From assembly GCF_000956525.1 (NCBI RefSeq), contig NZ_JYIW01000025.1, forward strand, positions 372,001 through 436,000: 64,000 bases of DNA, written 5' to 3'. Both the position numbers and the translations under genes were made by a program. Position 1 is the stretch's first letter. Each line of letters begins with the position of its first letter. Below, in pieces: positions 35,986 to 43,886 of this stretch. This DNA comes from Microbacterium oxydans (lineage in GTDB: Bacteria; Actinomycetota; Actinomycetes; Actinomycetales; Microbacteriaceae). Under the pieces are notes generated by a model. That model did not search any database. It saw only the letters and a list, made by a program, of their open reading frames with translations, and had not been told where the DNA came from.

Positions 35986-36768
35986 TCAGTGCGTGCCGTC
36001 GCCGTCGAGGTCGGGAGCGCGGTCGAACACCTCGGCGTCGAGGACGAGCTCCTCGGCTTCGACAGCCCCGGTGGCGGCGTCTCCGCCGGCCGCCGCTGCT
36101 TCTTTCTTCGCCTTGTAGCGCTCCGAGAAGTAGTGCCACAGCGTGATGAGGGCCGTGCCGCCGACAGCAGCCAGGAGGATCAGGTCGATGTAGCTCTCGA
36201 CGAACGCCGCGACGGGCGGGATGAAGCCGATCACGTAGCCGAACATCGTGAGCCCGAAGCCCCAGAGGATCGCGCCGATGAGGTTGTAGAGCGTGTACTT
36301 GCGCCACGGCATGTGGCCGACACCGGCGGCGACCGGAGCGAAGGTGCGCACGACGGGCACGAACCGGGCGAGGATGACGGTGATGCCGCCGAACCGCTCG
36401 AAGAACGCGTTCGTGCGTTCGACGTTCTTCTTGCTGAAGAGGCCCGATTCCTTGCGCTCGAAGATCGCGGGGCCGCCCTTGTGGCCGATCACGTAGCCGA
36501 CCTCGCCACCGACGAACGCTGCGAGTCCGATCAGGAGTGCGACGATCCAGACGTTGATGCCGAAGACACCGTGCTCGGATGCTCCGATCGGGTGCGAGAG
36601 CAGGCCGGAGATCACCAGGAGCGTGTCACCAGGCAGGAGGAATCCGACCAGCAGGCCCGTCTCGGCGAAGACGATGAAGCACACGACCAGGAGCGCCCAC
36701 GGACCCGCCGCACCGATGATCGTCTGGGGGTCGAGCCAGGGGATGAGTGCTGTCGGTGCGTGCATCAT
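35986..36768 (-). CDS. DedA-family membrane protein
   Basis: 260-residue inner-membrane protein of the DedA/SNARE-associated (VTT) family, members of which act as lipid flippases for undecaprenyl phosphate or phosphatidylethanolamine. FAETGLLVGFLLPGDTLL, GGEVGYVIGHKGGPAIF and RFVPVVRTFAPVAAGVGHMPWRKYT are the family's conserved blocks; 4–5 hydrophobic segments flank them. The C-terminal ~45 residues are an acidic cytoplasmic tail. Start taken at the first of two tandem ATGs (36768); upstream residues run into the region before tRNA-Leu. Convergent with ku. Confidence 0.9.
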   Translation of the reverse strand: MMHAPTALIPWLDPQTIIGAAGPWALLVVCFIVFAETGLLVGFLLPGDTLLVISGLLSHPIGASEHGVFGINVWIVALLIGLAAFVGGEVGYVIGHKGGPAIFERKESGLFSKKNVERTNAFFERFGGITVILARFVPVVRTFAPVAAGVGHMPWRKYTLYNLIGAILWGFGLTMFGYVIGFIPPVAAFVESYIDLILLAAVGGTALITLWHYFSERYKAKKEAAAAGGDAATGAVEAEELVLDAEVFDRAPDLDGDGTH

Positions 36769-36843
36769 CGATTCGAACACTGAGGATTCCCGTCGGTCGT
36801 GACTGGTCGGCGGATTGCGGTGCGGATGCAGCAGCACCCGTCG

Positions 36844-36925
36844 TGCGGAAGGTGGGACTTGAACCCACACGCCCTGGGGCACAGGAACCTAAATCCTGCG
36901 TGTCTGCCAATTCCACCACTCCCGC
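36844..36925 (-). tRNA. tRNA-Leu (anticodon UAG)
   Basis: Read on the minus strand: 7-bp acceptor stem GCGGGAG with CTTCCGC (one G–U), anticodon stem CAGGA/TCCTG around the loop TTTAGGT giving anticodon TAG, a class II variable arm, and the GGTTCAAGTCC T-arm. CCA is not encoded. Confidence 0.92.
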
Positions 36926-36936
36926 GCGGTGGTCTC

Positions 36937-36942
36937 ATTCTA
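36937..36942 (-). promoter_or_regulatory. -10 element of tRNA-Leu
   Basis: TAGAAT on the minus strand, eleven bases before the tRNA 5' end; predicts a start a few bases upstream of the mature tRNA. Confidence 0.5.
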
Positions 36943-37061
36943 CTGACCGCCGGGTCAGGGATTCTGGGGATCGCCCCGCAGTTGCGCGGCCGACCTCTCG
37001 GAGGTCGCATGGCTGTGGATAACTTCCCCGCCGAGACTGCCGATCTTGCGAGGATGCTCGG

Positions 37062-38264
37062 GTGAATCCTTCCTCCGCTGCTGTCGCCGATCGTGTTCGT
37101 GTCCGGCTCCGGGCTGAACACACCGACCCGTCGACGTTGCCGGATGCCGCGCGGCGGGTGGCGTTGTCAGAAGTCCGTCGCCACAACGACATGGCGCTCG
37201 CACGTGGCGAGGAGCTGATCGACGACGAGGCGGCGTGCGTTCGCGACGTGCTGGCGACGGTCACGGGGTTCGGGGCGCTGCAGCCACTGCTCGACGATCC
37301 GGAGATCGAGGAGATCTGGATGAACGGGCCGGGGCAGGTGCACGTGGCCAGGGGTGGCGTCGCAGAGCTCGTGGATCTGCGGCTGACCGAGGGGACGCTG
37401 CGGGATCTGGTGGAGCGGATGCTGCAGTCCTCGGGGCGTCGCGTCGACATCAGCCAGCCCTTCGTGGATGCTTCGTTGCCGGACGGCTCCCGGTTGCACG
37501 TCGCGATCGCGGACGTCGTGCGGGGATCGTGGGCGGTGAACATCCGCAAGTTCCTCCCGAGATATCGCACGCTGGAAGCGTTGACCGAGCAGGGAACGTT
37601 GCCGGTGCAGATCGCGGCGATGCTGCGCGCGGCGATGCTGGACGGGCGAAGCGTCATCGTGTCCGGCGCGACGCATGCAGGCAAGACGACGCTGCTCGGC
37701 GCGCTGCTGCAGGCCTGCGCGCACCAGCAGCGGATCATCACCGTGGAGGAGACGTTCGAGCTCGCTGTCGAGGGGCCGGATGTGGTCGCCCTGCAGGGGC
37801 GGCAGGCGAGCATCGAGGGCAGCGGCGAGATCACGCTCCGACGACTCGTGAAGGAAGCCCTGCGGATGCGTCCCGATCGGCTCGTCGTCGGCGAGGTCCG
37901 CGATGCGGAGGCGCTCGACCTCGTGCTCGCGCTGAACACCGGGGTGCCGGGCGCGGGCACGGTGCACGCGAACTCGGCCTCCGAGGCACTCCACAAGCTC
38001 GCGATGCTTCCTCTGCTCGCCGGGCGGAACATCGACAGAGCCTTCATCGCGCCGGCGCTCGCGTCGGCTGTCGGGCTCGTCGTGCACTGCACCCGCGAAG
38101 CGAGCGGTGCGAGGCGCGTGCAGGAAGTGATCGTCCCGACCGGACAGATCGTCGATGGGCGCATCGCCACGCGGGTGCTCTACTCCGCTGCGCTCTCGGT
38201 GGTCGGAGAAGGAACCGATGCCCCGGTCCGCGTGCGCCGCCGCTCGGATGGAATGGCATCGTGA
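37062..38264 (+). CDS. tadA: Flp pilus assembly ATPase TadA/CpaF
   Basis: 400-residue secretion ATPase that powers pilus assembly. An N-terminal helical domain leads to GFGALQPLLDDPEIEEIWMNGPGQV, typical of CpaF. The ATP site SGATHAGKTTLLG (residues ~201–211), Asp box ITVEETFELA and Walker B/His box RPDRLVVGEVRDAEALDLVLALNTGVPGAGTVHANSA are all present, although split Walker A carries ATHAGK rather than GGTGSGK. GTG start follows AGGA. First of seven overlapping Tad genes. Confidence 0.92.
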   Translation: MNPSSAAVADRVRVRLRAEHTDPSTLPDAARRVALSEVRRHNDMALARGEELIDDEAACVRDVLATVTGFGALQPLLDDPEIEEIWMNGPGQVHVARGGVAELVDLRLTEGTLRDLVERMLQSSGRRVDISQPFVDASLPDGSRLHVAIADVVRGSWAVNIRKFLPRYRTLEALTEQGTLPVQIAAMLRAAMLDGRSVIVSGATHAGKTTLLGALLQACAHQQRIITVEETFELAVEGPDVVALQGRQASIEGSGEITLRRLVKEALRMRPDRLVVGEVRDAEALDLVLALNTGVPGAGTVHANSASEALHKLAMLPLLAGRNIDRAFIAPALASAVGLVVHCTREASGARRVQEVIVPTGQIVDGRIATRVLYSAALSVVGEGTDAPVRVRRRSDGMAS

Positions 38265-39118
38265 GAGTGCTCCTCGGTGCCCTCCTCGCGGCCGGGGTGC
38301 TGCTGAGCGTGTCGCCGTGGGTGTGGCCGCGTGCTGCACGCGGACCACGGGTCGAGCGTCGAGGTCCGCTCGCGCGCCTCCGCGAAGAGGCTGGCCTCGG
38401 ATCGCTCACGCAGCGTGCGCTGCTGAGCGTGATCGTGGCAGCTGCGCTCGGTGCGGCATCCCTCGTCTGGCTCTTCACCGGCCTCCCCGTGCTGGCCGTG
38501 CTGGCTGCGCTCGCCGGAGGATCAGCGCCCGTGATGTTCCTCCGCGGGAGAAGGGTGCGGCTGCGCCGTGTCCGCCGGCAGCTGTGGCCCGACGTGTGCG
38601 ATCTGCTGGTCGCCTCCATCCGTGTCGGGCTCTCGCTGCCGGACGCGGTCGCTGGTCTGGGAGCGTCGGCGCCGACCGCGCTGCGCCCGGCGTTCGTGGT
38701 GTTCGCTCGCGACCTGCAGGCGACCGGGCGCTTCGAGTCGAGCCTCGACCGGCTCAAGAGCACCCTCGCTGATCCGATCGGCGACCGCATCATCGAGACC
38801 CTCCGCATGGCGCGGCAGGTCGGTGGAACCGAGCTCACCGCAGTGCTGCGTGCACTCTCGGCGTCGGTGCGAGCGGATGCCGCACTGCGCGGCGAGGTCG
38901 AGGCGCGGCAGTCCTGGATCCGCGGGGCCGCCGTGCTCGGTGCCGTGGCGCCGTGGGTCATCCTCGGCCTGCTCGTCATGCGACCGGAGGGTGCGGCGGC
39001 ATACGGCACGCCCGAAGGGGTGCTGGTGATCTGCATCGGTGCGGTGATCTCGGTGGTCGCCTTCCGCATCATGATCCGGATCGGGCGACTGAGCGAACCG
39101 CGGCGGTGGTTCGGATGA
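38261..39118 (+). CDS. tadB: Flp pilus assembly membrane protein TadB
   Basis: 285-residue type II secretion F-domain protein forming the inner-membrane platform. Two N-terminal helices (VLLGALLAAGVLLSVSPWVW and ALLSVIVAAALGAASLVWL), a cytoplasmic GSPF-like domain with PDVCDLLVASIRVGLSLPDAVAGL, and two C-terminal helices. The GTG start overlaps the tadA stop (GTGA). Confidence 0.87.
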   Translation: MRVLLGALLAAGVLLSVSPWVWPRAARGPRVERRGPLARLREEAGLGSLTQRALLSVIVAAALGAASLVWLFTGLPVLAVLAALAGGSAPVMFLRGRRVRLRRVRRQLWPDVCDLLVASIRVGLSLPDAVAGLGASAPTALRPAFVVFARDLQATGRFESSLDRLKSTLADPIGDRIIETLRMARQVGGTELTAVLRALSASVRADAALRGEVEARQSWIRGAAVLGAVAPWVILGLLVMRPEGAAAYGTPEGVLVICIGAVISVVAFRIMIRIGRLSEPRRWFG

Positions 39119-40053
39119 ACGTGATCTCGGCCGCGGCGACCGCGGTGCTCATGGGTGGGATCTTCGCTGGCGGAGTGCTGCTCATGCTCGCAGCCGTCCC
39201 CTCGTGGAGGGCAGCCTCATTGGTCTCGCGGATCGCCCCGTACGTGCGTGATGTCGTGCCGGATGAGCGGCTGCCAGAGGGATTGCTCCCGAGCGCCGGG
39301 GTGCTGCCGTCGACGGTCATCGCACCGTGGCGCTGGGCGAAGTCGGCATACGAGCGGGCGGTCGGCGGGGGAGAAGCACTCCGGCTCCGGCTGGCGCAGG
39401 CGGGGTCACGGACCGAGCCGTCGACATTCTGTGCCCGGCAGCTCGGCTGGATACTCGCCGGCATCGGGTCGGGGGCTGCGCTGGTCATCGTGTTGGTGCT
39501 CGCCGGCCAGATGACGCCGCCGATCGTGTTGGTCCCGGTCCTCGCGGGTGGCATCGCCGCGGCCGTGTACGACATGCAGCTGTCTGCGAGAGTCGCGTCG
39601 CGACGAGCCCGGCTCGCTGATGAGCTGCCGACGATGCTCGAGTTCCTCTCACTGTGCCTGTCGGCGGGCGAAGGCCTGCTCGACTCGCTGCGACGGGTGA
39701 CCGGCGTCGGCTCGGGAGATCTCGTCGGTGAGTTGCGGCACGTGGTGCTCGCTGTCGGTACGGGTTCTCCGCTCGCCGACGCTCTCGGTGAGCTGGCTGC
39801 GAGGGTGCAGCTCCCCGGCCTCACGCGCGCCGTCGATCAGGTCGTCGCGGCGTTGGAGCGCGGGGCGCCGCTCGCCGGCGTGCTGCATGCCCAGGCCGGC
39901 GACGCCCGCGAGGACGCCAAACGCACGCTGATCGAGCAAGCCGGGCGCAAGGAGATCCTGATGCTCCTGCCCCTCGTGTTCCTGATCCTCCCTCTCTCCG
40001 TGCTGTTCGCGATCTATCCCGGACTCTTCATCCTGCGCCTCGGCATCATCTGA
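39115..40053 (+). CDS. tadC: Flp pilus assembly membrane protein TadC
   Basis: 312-residue second platform protein. It has N-terminal helices, then the F-domain block ELPTMLEFLSLCLSAGEGLLDSLRRV, and a C-terminal helix LPLVFLILPLSVLFAIYPGLFIL characteristic of TadC. ATG overlaps the tadB stop (ATGA). Confidence 0.88.
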   Translation: MNVISAAATAVLMGGIFAGGVLLMLAAVPSWRAASLVSRIAPYVRDVVPDERLPEGLLPSAGVLPSTVIAPWRWAKSAYERAVGGGEALRLRLAQAGSRTEPSTFCARQLGWILAGIGSGAALVIVLVLAGQMTPPIVLVPVLAGGIAAAVYDMQLSARVASRRARLADELPTMLEFLSLCLSAGEGLLDSLRRVTGVGSGDLVGELRHVVLAVGTGSPLADALGELAARVQLPGLTRAVDQVVAALERGAPLAGVLHAQAGDAREDAKRTLIEQAGRKEILMLLPLVFLILPLSVLFAIYPGLFILRLGII

Positions 40054-40073
40054 GCGCCAACGAAAGGAACGAC

Positions 40074-40268
40074 ATGACATCACTGCTCCGACCCCGCGAG
40101 ATCGCTGCCTGGACCCGATCGCTCGTGGACGACGAGGCAGGCGACGTGCCCGGCTGGGTGCTCGTGACGCTGATGACCGCCGGGCTCGTCGTCCTCATCT
40201 GGGCGGTTGCCGGCCCCGCCCTCTCGGCGTTGTTCGAGCAGGCGATCCAGCGGGTGTCGGGACTCTGA
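40074..40268 (+). CDS. Flp/DUF4244-like small pilin
   Basis: 64 residues: a charged N-terminus (RSLVDDEAG), a single hydrophobic helix (WVLVTLMTAGLVVLIWAVAG) and a short amphipathic tail. Position after tadC matches the small pilin of actinobacterial Tad loci (Rv3656c in Mycobacterium). The residues after the likely cleavage glycine (GDVPGWVL) lack the +5 glutamate of classical pilins, so processing may differ. Confidence 0.78.
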   Translation: MTSLLRPREIAAWTRSLVDDEAGDVPGWVLVTLMTAGLVVLIWAVAGPALSALFEQAIQRVSGL

Positions 40269-40669
40269 TGCGTGCGCCGCTGCCACTCAGGGACGAACGA
40301 GGGTCGAGCCCCGTCGAGTTCCTGCTGGTCGGCACGCTGCTCACCATCCTCACCCTTGCCGTGCTGCAGCTCGCCTTCGCCGTCTACGTCCGCAACGTGG
40401 TGCACGACGCTGCCGTGGAGGGCGCCTACCACGCGGCGCTCGCCGATACCGGACTCGACGAGGGGGCGGAGCGCACGCGAACCGTGATCACGCGTGCTGT
40501 GGGTCCGAGCTATGCAGAAGAGATCACTGTCGGAAGGTCGACCCGGTTCGGCTCCCCGACGATCGATGTGCGAGTGCGAACGACGCTGCCGGTGATCGGA
40601 CTCCTCGGAATACCCCGAGCCTGGGAGGTGGAAGCGCATGCGCCGGAGGAGACCCTGGGGGATGGATGA
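40268..40669 (+). CDS. TadE-like pseudopilin
   Basis: 133 residues. RDERGSSPVEFLLVGTLLTILTLAVLQLAF shows a type IV prepilin-like site (G then SPVEF with +5 Glu) followed by the assembly helix. The rest is a soluble beta-rich domain. ATG shares a base with the previous stop (TGATG). Confidence 0.83.
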   Translation: MRAPLPLRDERGSSPVEFLLVGTLLTILTLAVLQLAFAVYVRNVVHDAAVEGAYHAALADTGLDEGAERTRTVITRAVGPSYAEEITVGRSTRFGSPTIDVRVRTTLPVIGLLGIPRAWEVEAHAPEETLGDG

Positions 40670-41090
40670 TGAGGGCTCGGCGGCGCTCGAGTTCATCACG
40701 GTCGGTGTGATCCTGCTGGTGCCGCTCGTCTACCTGGTCATCGTGCTCGGAGCCGTGCAGGAGCAGGCGTTCGGCGTCGAGGCTGCCGCACGACACGCGG
40801 CGCGATCGATCGCGATGGCGCCGGATGCCGAGATCGCGGCATCGCGGAGCGATGCGGTGCTGGACGGCGTGATCGACGAGTACGGGATGGATGCTGGTGC
40901 GGTGCAGACCGGCGTCTCCTGCGCGCCCGCTGGCGCCGCGTGTCCCGCTGCCGGGACGACCGTGATCGTGACGGTCAGCACACGTGTGCGGCTTCCCTTC
41001 GTGCCTGCGGTGTTCGGCCTCGACAGGGCGTTGTCGATTCCGGTGGAGGCGTCTGCGTCGCAGAAGGTGTCGCGGATGTGGGGCGGATGA
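40638..41090 (+). CDS. TadE/TadF-like pseudopilin
   Basis: 150 residues. DDEGSAALEFITVGVILLVPLVYLVIVLGA is a second prepilin-like N-terminus (G|SAALEF). Two cysteines (VSCAPAGAACPAAG) could form a disulfide. Start at 40638 has GGGAGG upstream; ATG 40662 is an alternative. Overlaps tadE by 32 bases. Confidence 0.82.
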   Translation: MRRRRPWGMDDEGSAALEFITVGVILLVPLVYLVIVLGAVQEQAFGVEAAARHAARSIAMAPDAEIAASRSDAVLDGVIDEYGMDAGAVQTGVSCAPAGAACPAAGTTVIVTVSTRVRLPFVPAVFGLDRALSIPVEASASQKVSRMWGG

Positions 41091-41512
41091 CGGTGCGCGA
41101 GGTGACCCGGGATGGTGAGGAGGGCAGCGTGCTTCTGCTCATCCTCGGATACGCGTTGCTCGCCCTGGCGGTGCTGTTCGTGTGCGTGTGTGCGACCGAC
41201 CTCTACCTCGCCCAGAAGCGCATCGACGCGCTCGCCGACGCGGCAGCGCTCGCCGGAGCCGATGGCTTCACGCTGGTCGCCGACGATGAGAACGTGCGTG
41301 CCGAGCTGACCGATGACGGCGTTCGCGCCCAGGCCGAGGCGCTGTGGTCGGTGCTGCCCCGCGACGCAGTGCTCGTCTCGGCGGACACTCCGGACGGCGT
41401 CTCGGCGCGTGTCACGGTCGCGACCCAGTGGGTGCCGCCGCTCATCGCACCGTTCGTCCCAGACGGCGTGCGGTTGGAGTCGACGGCGACGAGCCGCACC
41501 GCGCTGCAGTGA
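41087..41512 (+). CDS. TadG-like / Rv3654c-like pilus-associated membrane protein
   Basis: 141 residues with one N-terminal helix (SVLLLILGYALLALAVLFVCVC) and an extracytoplasmic domain starting DLYLAQKRIDALADAAALAGADG, the pattern of TadE/G helicase-like secretory proteins at the end of actinobacterial Tad loci. No von Willebrand domain. ATG overlaps the previous stop (ATGA). Convergent with the MFS gene; only two bases separate the stops. Confidence 0.8.
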   Translation: MTVREVTRDGEEGSVLLLILGYALLALAVLFVCVCATDLYLAQKRIDALADAAALAGADGFTLVADDENVRAELTDDGVRAQAEALWSVLPRDAVLVSADTPDGVSARVTVATQWVPPLIAPFVPDGVRLESTATSRTALQ

Positions 41513-41514
41513 TG

Positions 41515-42699
41515 TCAGTGTGATCCGTCGGTCCGTGGCCGGTCGCCACGGATCGCGAGCCCCCGGCTCAGCAGCCCGGCTCCGGCGGTCAGCCCTGCGA
41601 GCGCCAGCAGCCCGAACGGCACCGCGGTCGCGGTCGCGACGGCACCGACCAGCAGCGGACCGGCAGCGTCACCGACCTCTCGGCCGAGCTCCGCGCTGCC
41701 CATCGTCCGGCCCATCCGCTCTGGCGCAGTGGCCGCAGCGAGGTGCGAGAACGCCAGCGGAGTGACGACTCCGAGCATGGCACCGATCATCGCGGCTGCG
41801 AGGAACAGTGTCACCGGGTGGGGGAGCGCGGCGAGCAGCACGAGTGCGGACGTGGCCAGGAGCAGACCCCACGTGCTGCCGGCTGCGGTGCTCAGGCGTC
41901 CGCGATCCCTCGCCGCGCCGACCATCGGCTGGAGCACGGACGAGACCAGTGCGACGAGGGCGACGGCGACTGCACCGACGACCGGGTGCAGCTCCATTCG
42001 GGTGGCGAGGAGGGGAAGGAAGCCGACCGCGACCCCGAGCACCGCGGTGCTCGTCGCGAGCACCAGCGTCGGGATGAGGAAGGAACGGTCCCAGAGCTGC
42101 ATCCACAGATCGCTGAGCGTGCTCCGCTGCTTCGGAAGCGGAGGCAGCGAGGGCACGAGTACCAGCGTGAGCAGGGCCGCGCCGACAGCCAGAACGGCGA
42201 GCGTCCCGTAGACCCAGGCGATGCCGTAGACGTGAGCGACGAGGATTCCGATGATCGGGCCGAGCAGATACCCCATGCTCTTCCAGGCGCCGTATCGACC
42301 GAAGTAGCGGCCGAGACGTTCCTGCCCGGCGAGGCGTGCCACTGCGGACGATGAGGCGGGCGAGAACGCGGATGCCGCCGCACCCTGCCCGAGCCGGATC
42401 AACGCCAGGGCGAGTGGCGTCGCGATGAAGGTCGCGATGGCGGAGGCGACTGCGAAGGCGAGCAACCCTCCGACGATCACGGGTCGGACGCCGATTCGAT
42501 CGCTGAGCGCACCGAAGATCGGCTTCAGGACCACCTCTGCGATGTCGTACAGGGCCAGCACGAGTCCGAACGAGAGCAGGGTGAGCCCGATGTCGTCGGA
42601 CTCGGCGCCGAGGACTGATGCGACGCCGTGCGCCCCGAACGCAGTCGTGAATCCGGCGAGGTAGAGCGGAACGAGCGCTGCCCGTGTCGAAGTTGTCAC
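41515..42699 (-). CDS. MFS transporter, divergent from a ChrB-like regulator
   Basis: 394-residue 12-helix major facilitator. The A-motif is IFGALSDRIGVRPVIVGG between helices 2 and 3; RLGQGAAASAFSPASSSAVARL resembles drug/metabolite exporters. A TACACT -10 lies seven bases before GTG 42699 and overlaps the palindrome shared with the ChrB-like gene, so it is probably controlled by that regulator. Substrate unknown. Confidence 0.88.
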   Translation of the reverse strand: MTTSTRAALVPLYLAGFTTAFGAHGVASVLGAESDDIGLTLLSFGLVLALYDIAEVVLKPIFGALSDRIGVRPVIVGGLLAFAVASAIATFIATPLALALIRLGQGAAASAFSPASSSAVARLAGQERLGRYFGRYGAWKSMGYLLGPIIGILVAHVYGIAWVYGTLAVLAVGAALLTLVLVPSLPPLPKQRSTLSDLWMQLWDRSFLIPTLVLATSTAVLGVAVGFLPLLATRMELHPVVGAVAVALVALVSSVLQPMVGAARDRGRLSTAAGSTWGLLLATSALVLLAALPHPVTLFLAAAMIGAMLGVVTPLAFSHLAAATAPERMGRTMGSAELGREVGDAAGPLLVGAVATATAVPFGLLALAGLTAGAGLLSRGLAIRGDRPRTDGSH

Positions 42700-42706
42700 G
42701 ATTGCG

Positions 42707-42712
42707 AGTGTA
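42707..42712 (-). promoter_or_regulatory. Leaderless-type -10 element for the MFS gene
   Basis: TACACT on the minus strand, seven bases before GTG 42699; lies partly inside the palindrome at 42709–42724. Confidence 0.5.
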
Positions 42713-42724
42713 ACGAGTGTTACA
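42709..42724. promoter_or_regulatory. Palindromic operator TGTAAC-N4-GTTACA
   Basis: A perfect 6+6 inverted repeat in the 56-base divergent region. It overlaps the -10 of the MFS gene and the predicted -35 (TTACAT, 42720–42725) of the ChrB-like gene, so one bound dimer could repress both. Confidence 0.6.
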
Positions 42725-42743
42725 TCTGCGGATGAGCGTCTGG

Positions 42744-42749
42744 TACATT
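42744..42749 (+). promoter_or_regulatory. Leaderless-type -10 element for the ChrB-like gene
   Basis: TACATT six bases before ATG 42756, 18 bases after a TTACAT -35 candidate. Confidence 0.55.
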
Positions 42750-42755
42750 CGCGGA

Positions 42756-43307
42756 ATGTCGTCCTCGCAGCGCTGGCTGATGGTCATCGTCCAGCTTCCG
42801 GCTTCACCGTCGAGGCATCGTGTCGCCGTCTGGCGCGAGCTGCGACGGAGCGGCGCGGTTCCGCTCTCCCCTGGCACCTGGGTGCTGCCATCGACCGTCA
42901 CAGGGCATGCCGCCGTCGAGCAGGCGCGAGTCCTGGTCGCCAAGGGCGAAGGGACGGCAGCGACGTTCGAGATCGATCCCACCGATGATGCGACCGAGGT
43001 CTATGTCGCCGGAATCTTCGAGCAGGCGCGACGGGATGAGTGGGCCGAATTCATGTCGGAGTGCGCGAAGTTCAAGACCGAGATCGCGAAGGAGATCGCG
43101 ATCGAGAAGTTCACGCTCGCCGAGCTCGACGAGGAGGAGCAGAGCCTCGCCCGGCTTCGGCGCTGGCGTCGCGATCTGATGAAGCGCGATACGCGTGGCT
43201 CCGAGTCTGCAGAGCAAGCCGCGCGCGAACTGCAGACCTGCGAGGACGACCTCGAGGCGTACGCAGAACTCGTCTACGCGGCCGTGCACGTCGAGGATCG
43301 CCCGTAG
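42756..43307 (+). CDS. ChrB N-terminal domain-like regulator
   Basis: 183 residues. WLMVIVQLPASPSRHRVAVWRELRRSGAVPLSPGTWVLPS matches the N-terminal domain of chromate-resistance regulator ChrB (PaaX-like). The middle is a long charged helical region (AEFMSECAKFKTEIAKEIAIEKFTLAELDEEEQSL). It lacks the C-terminal ChrB domain of the ~320-residue proteins. Divergent from an MFS transporter rather than chrA, so the inducer may not be chromate. Start chosen by a -10 six bases upstream. Confidence 0.8.
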   Translation: MSSSQRWLMVIVQLPASPSRHRVAVWRELRRSGAVPLSPGTWVLPSTVTGHAAVEQARVLVAKGEGTAATFEIDPTDDATEVYVAGIFEQARRDEWAEFMSECAKFKTEIAKEIAIEKFTLAELDEEEQSLARLRRWRRDLMKRDTRGSESAEQAARELQTCEDDLEAYAELVYAAVHVEDRP

Positions 43308-43328
43308 CGAGACCGGCTCTCGCGAACC

Positions 43329-43886
43329 TCAGCCCCGCGCCCGCAACCGCGCCAACAACCCGCGCAGTCGCGGCTCGAGCTGTTCCGGCGCCTCGGCTGG
43401 GAGCGCATCGACCGGCCACCACCGAACGTCGGCGGACTCATCGCTCACGGTGAGGGTGTGCTCGGGATCTGCGATCATCGCGATCCCGATGTCGAAGTGC
43501 GAGGCGCAGCGGCCGAAGCGCGACGAGAGCGCGTGATGGTCGAGGTCATAGATCAGCGGCGATGTCGGGATCCCGGCGATGCCGGTCTCCTCCCGCAGTT
43601 CGCGCAGCGCGGCATCCGTCACCGACGCGTCGCCACCTTCCATGTGCCCGCCCGGCTGCACCCAGAACCGGCCCTTGCCGTGGAAGACGAGCAGCGTCTG
43701 CGTGAGCGTCTCATCGAACACGACTGACGACGCCGTCGCATGGTGCGGTCCGGAGTCGCGCGATACCGGACCGAACTCATCGGCGAAGGTGCCGGCGAAA
43801 TCCGTCTGCATCTCCCGCTCACGCTCGGAGCGCGGCATCAGCTCGGCGACGAGCCGGTGGACCTCGGTCGACAGCATCCCGTTCAT
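43329..43886 (-). CDS. Nudix hydrolase
   Basis: 185-residue Nudix protein. The Nudix box GGHMEGGDASVTDAALRELREETGI is complete, preceded by GKGRFWVQPGGH. It hydrolyses a nucleoside diphosphate-linked substrate that cannot be named. The ATG overlaps the stop of the upstream MFS gene (ATGA), so it is co-transcribed with it. Confidence 0.9.
   Translation of the reverse strand: MNGMLSTEVHRLVAELMPRSEREREMQTDFAGTFADEFGPVSRDSGPHHATASSVVFDETLTQTLLVFHGKGRFWVQPGGHMEGGDASVTDAALRELREETGIAGIPTSPLIYDLDHHALSSRFGRCASHFDIGIAMIADPEHTLTVSDESADVRWWPVDALPAEAPEQLEPRLRGLLARLRARG

Noticed and set aside
36991..37007. CGACCTC-TCG-GAGGTCG hairpin as a terminator for tRNA-Leu
   Set aside because: It lies upstream of the tRNA in its direction of transcription and has no U-tract.
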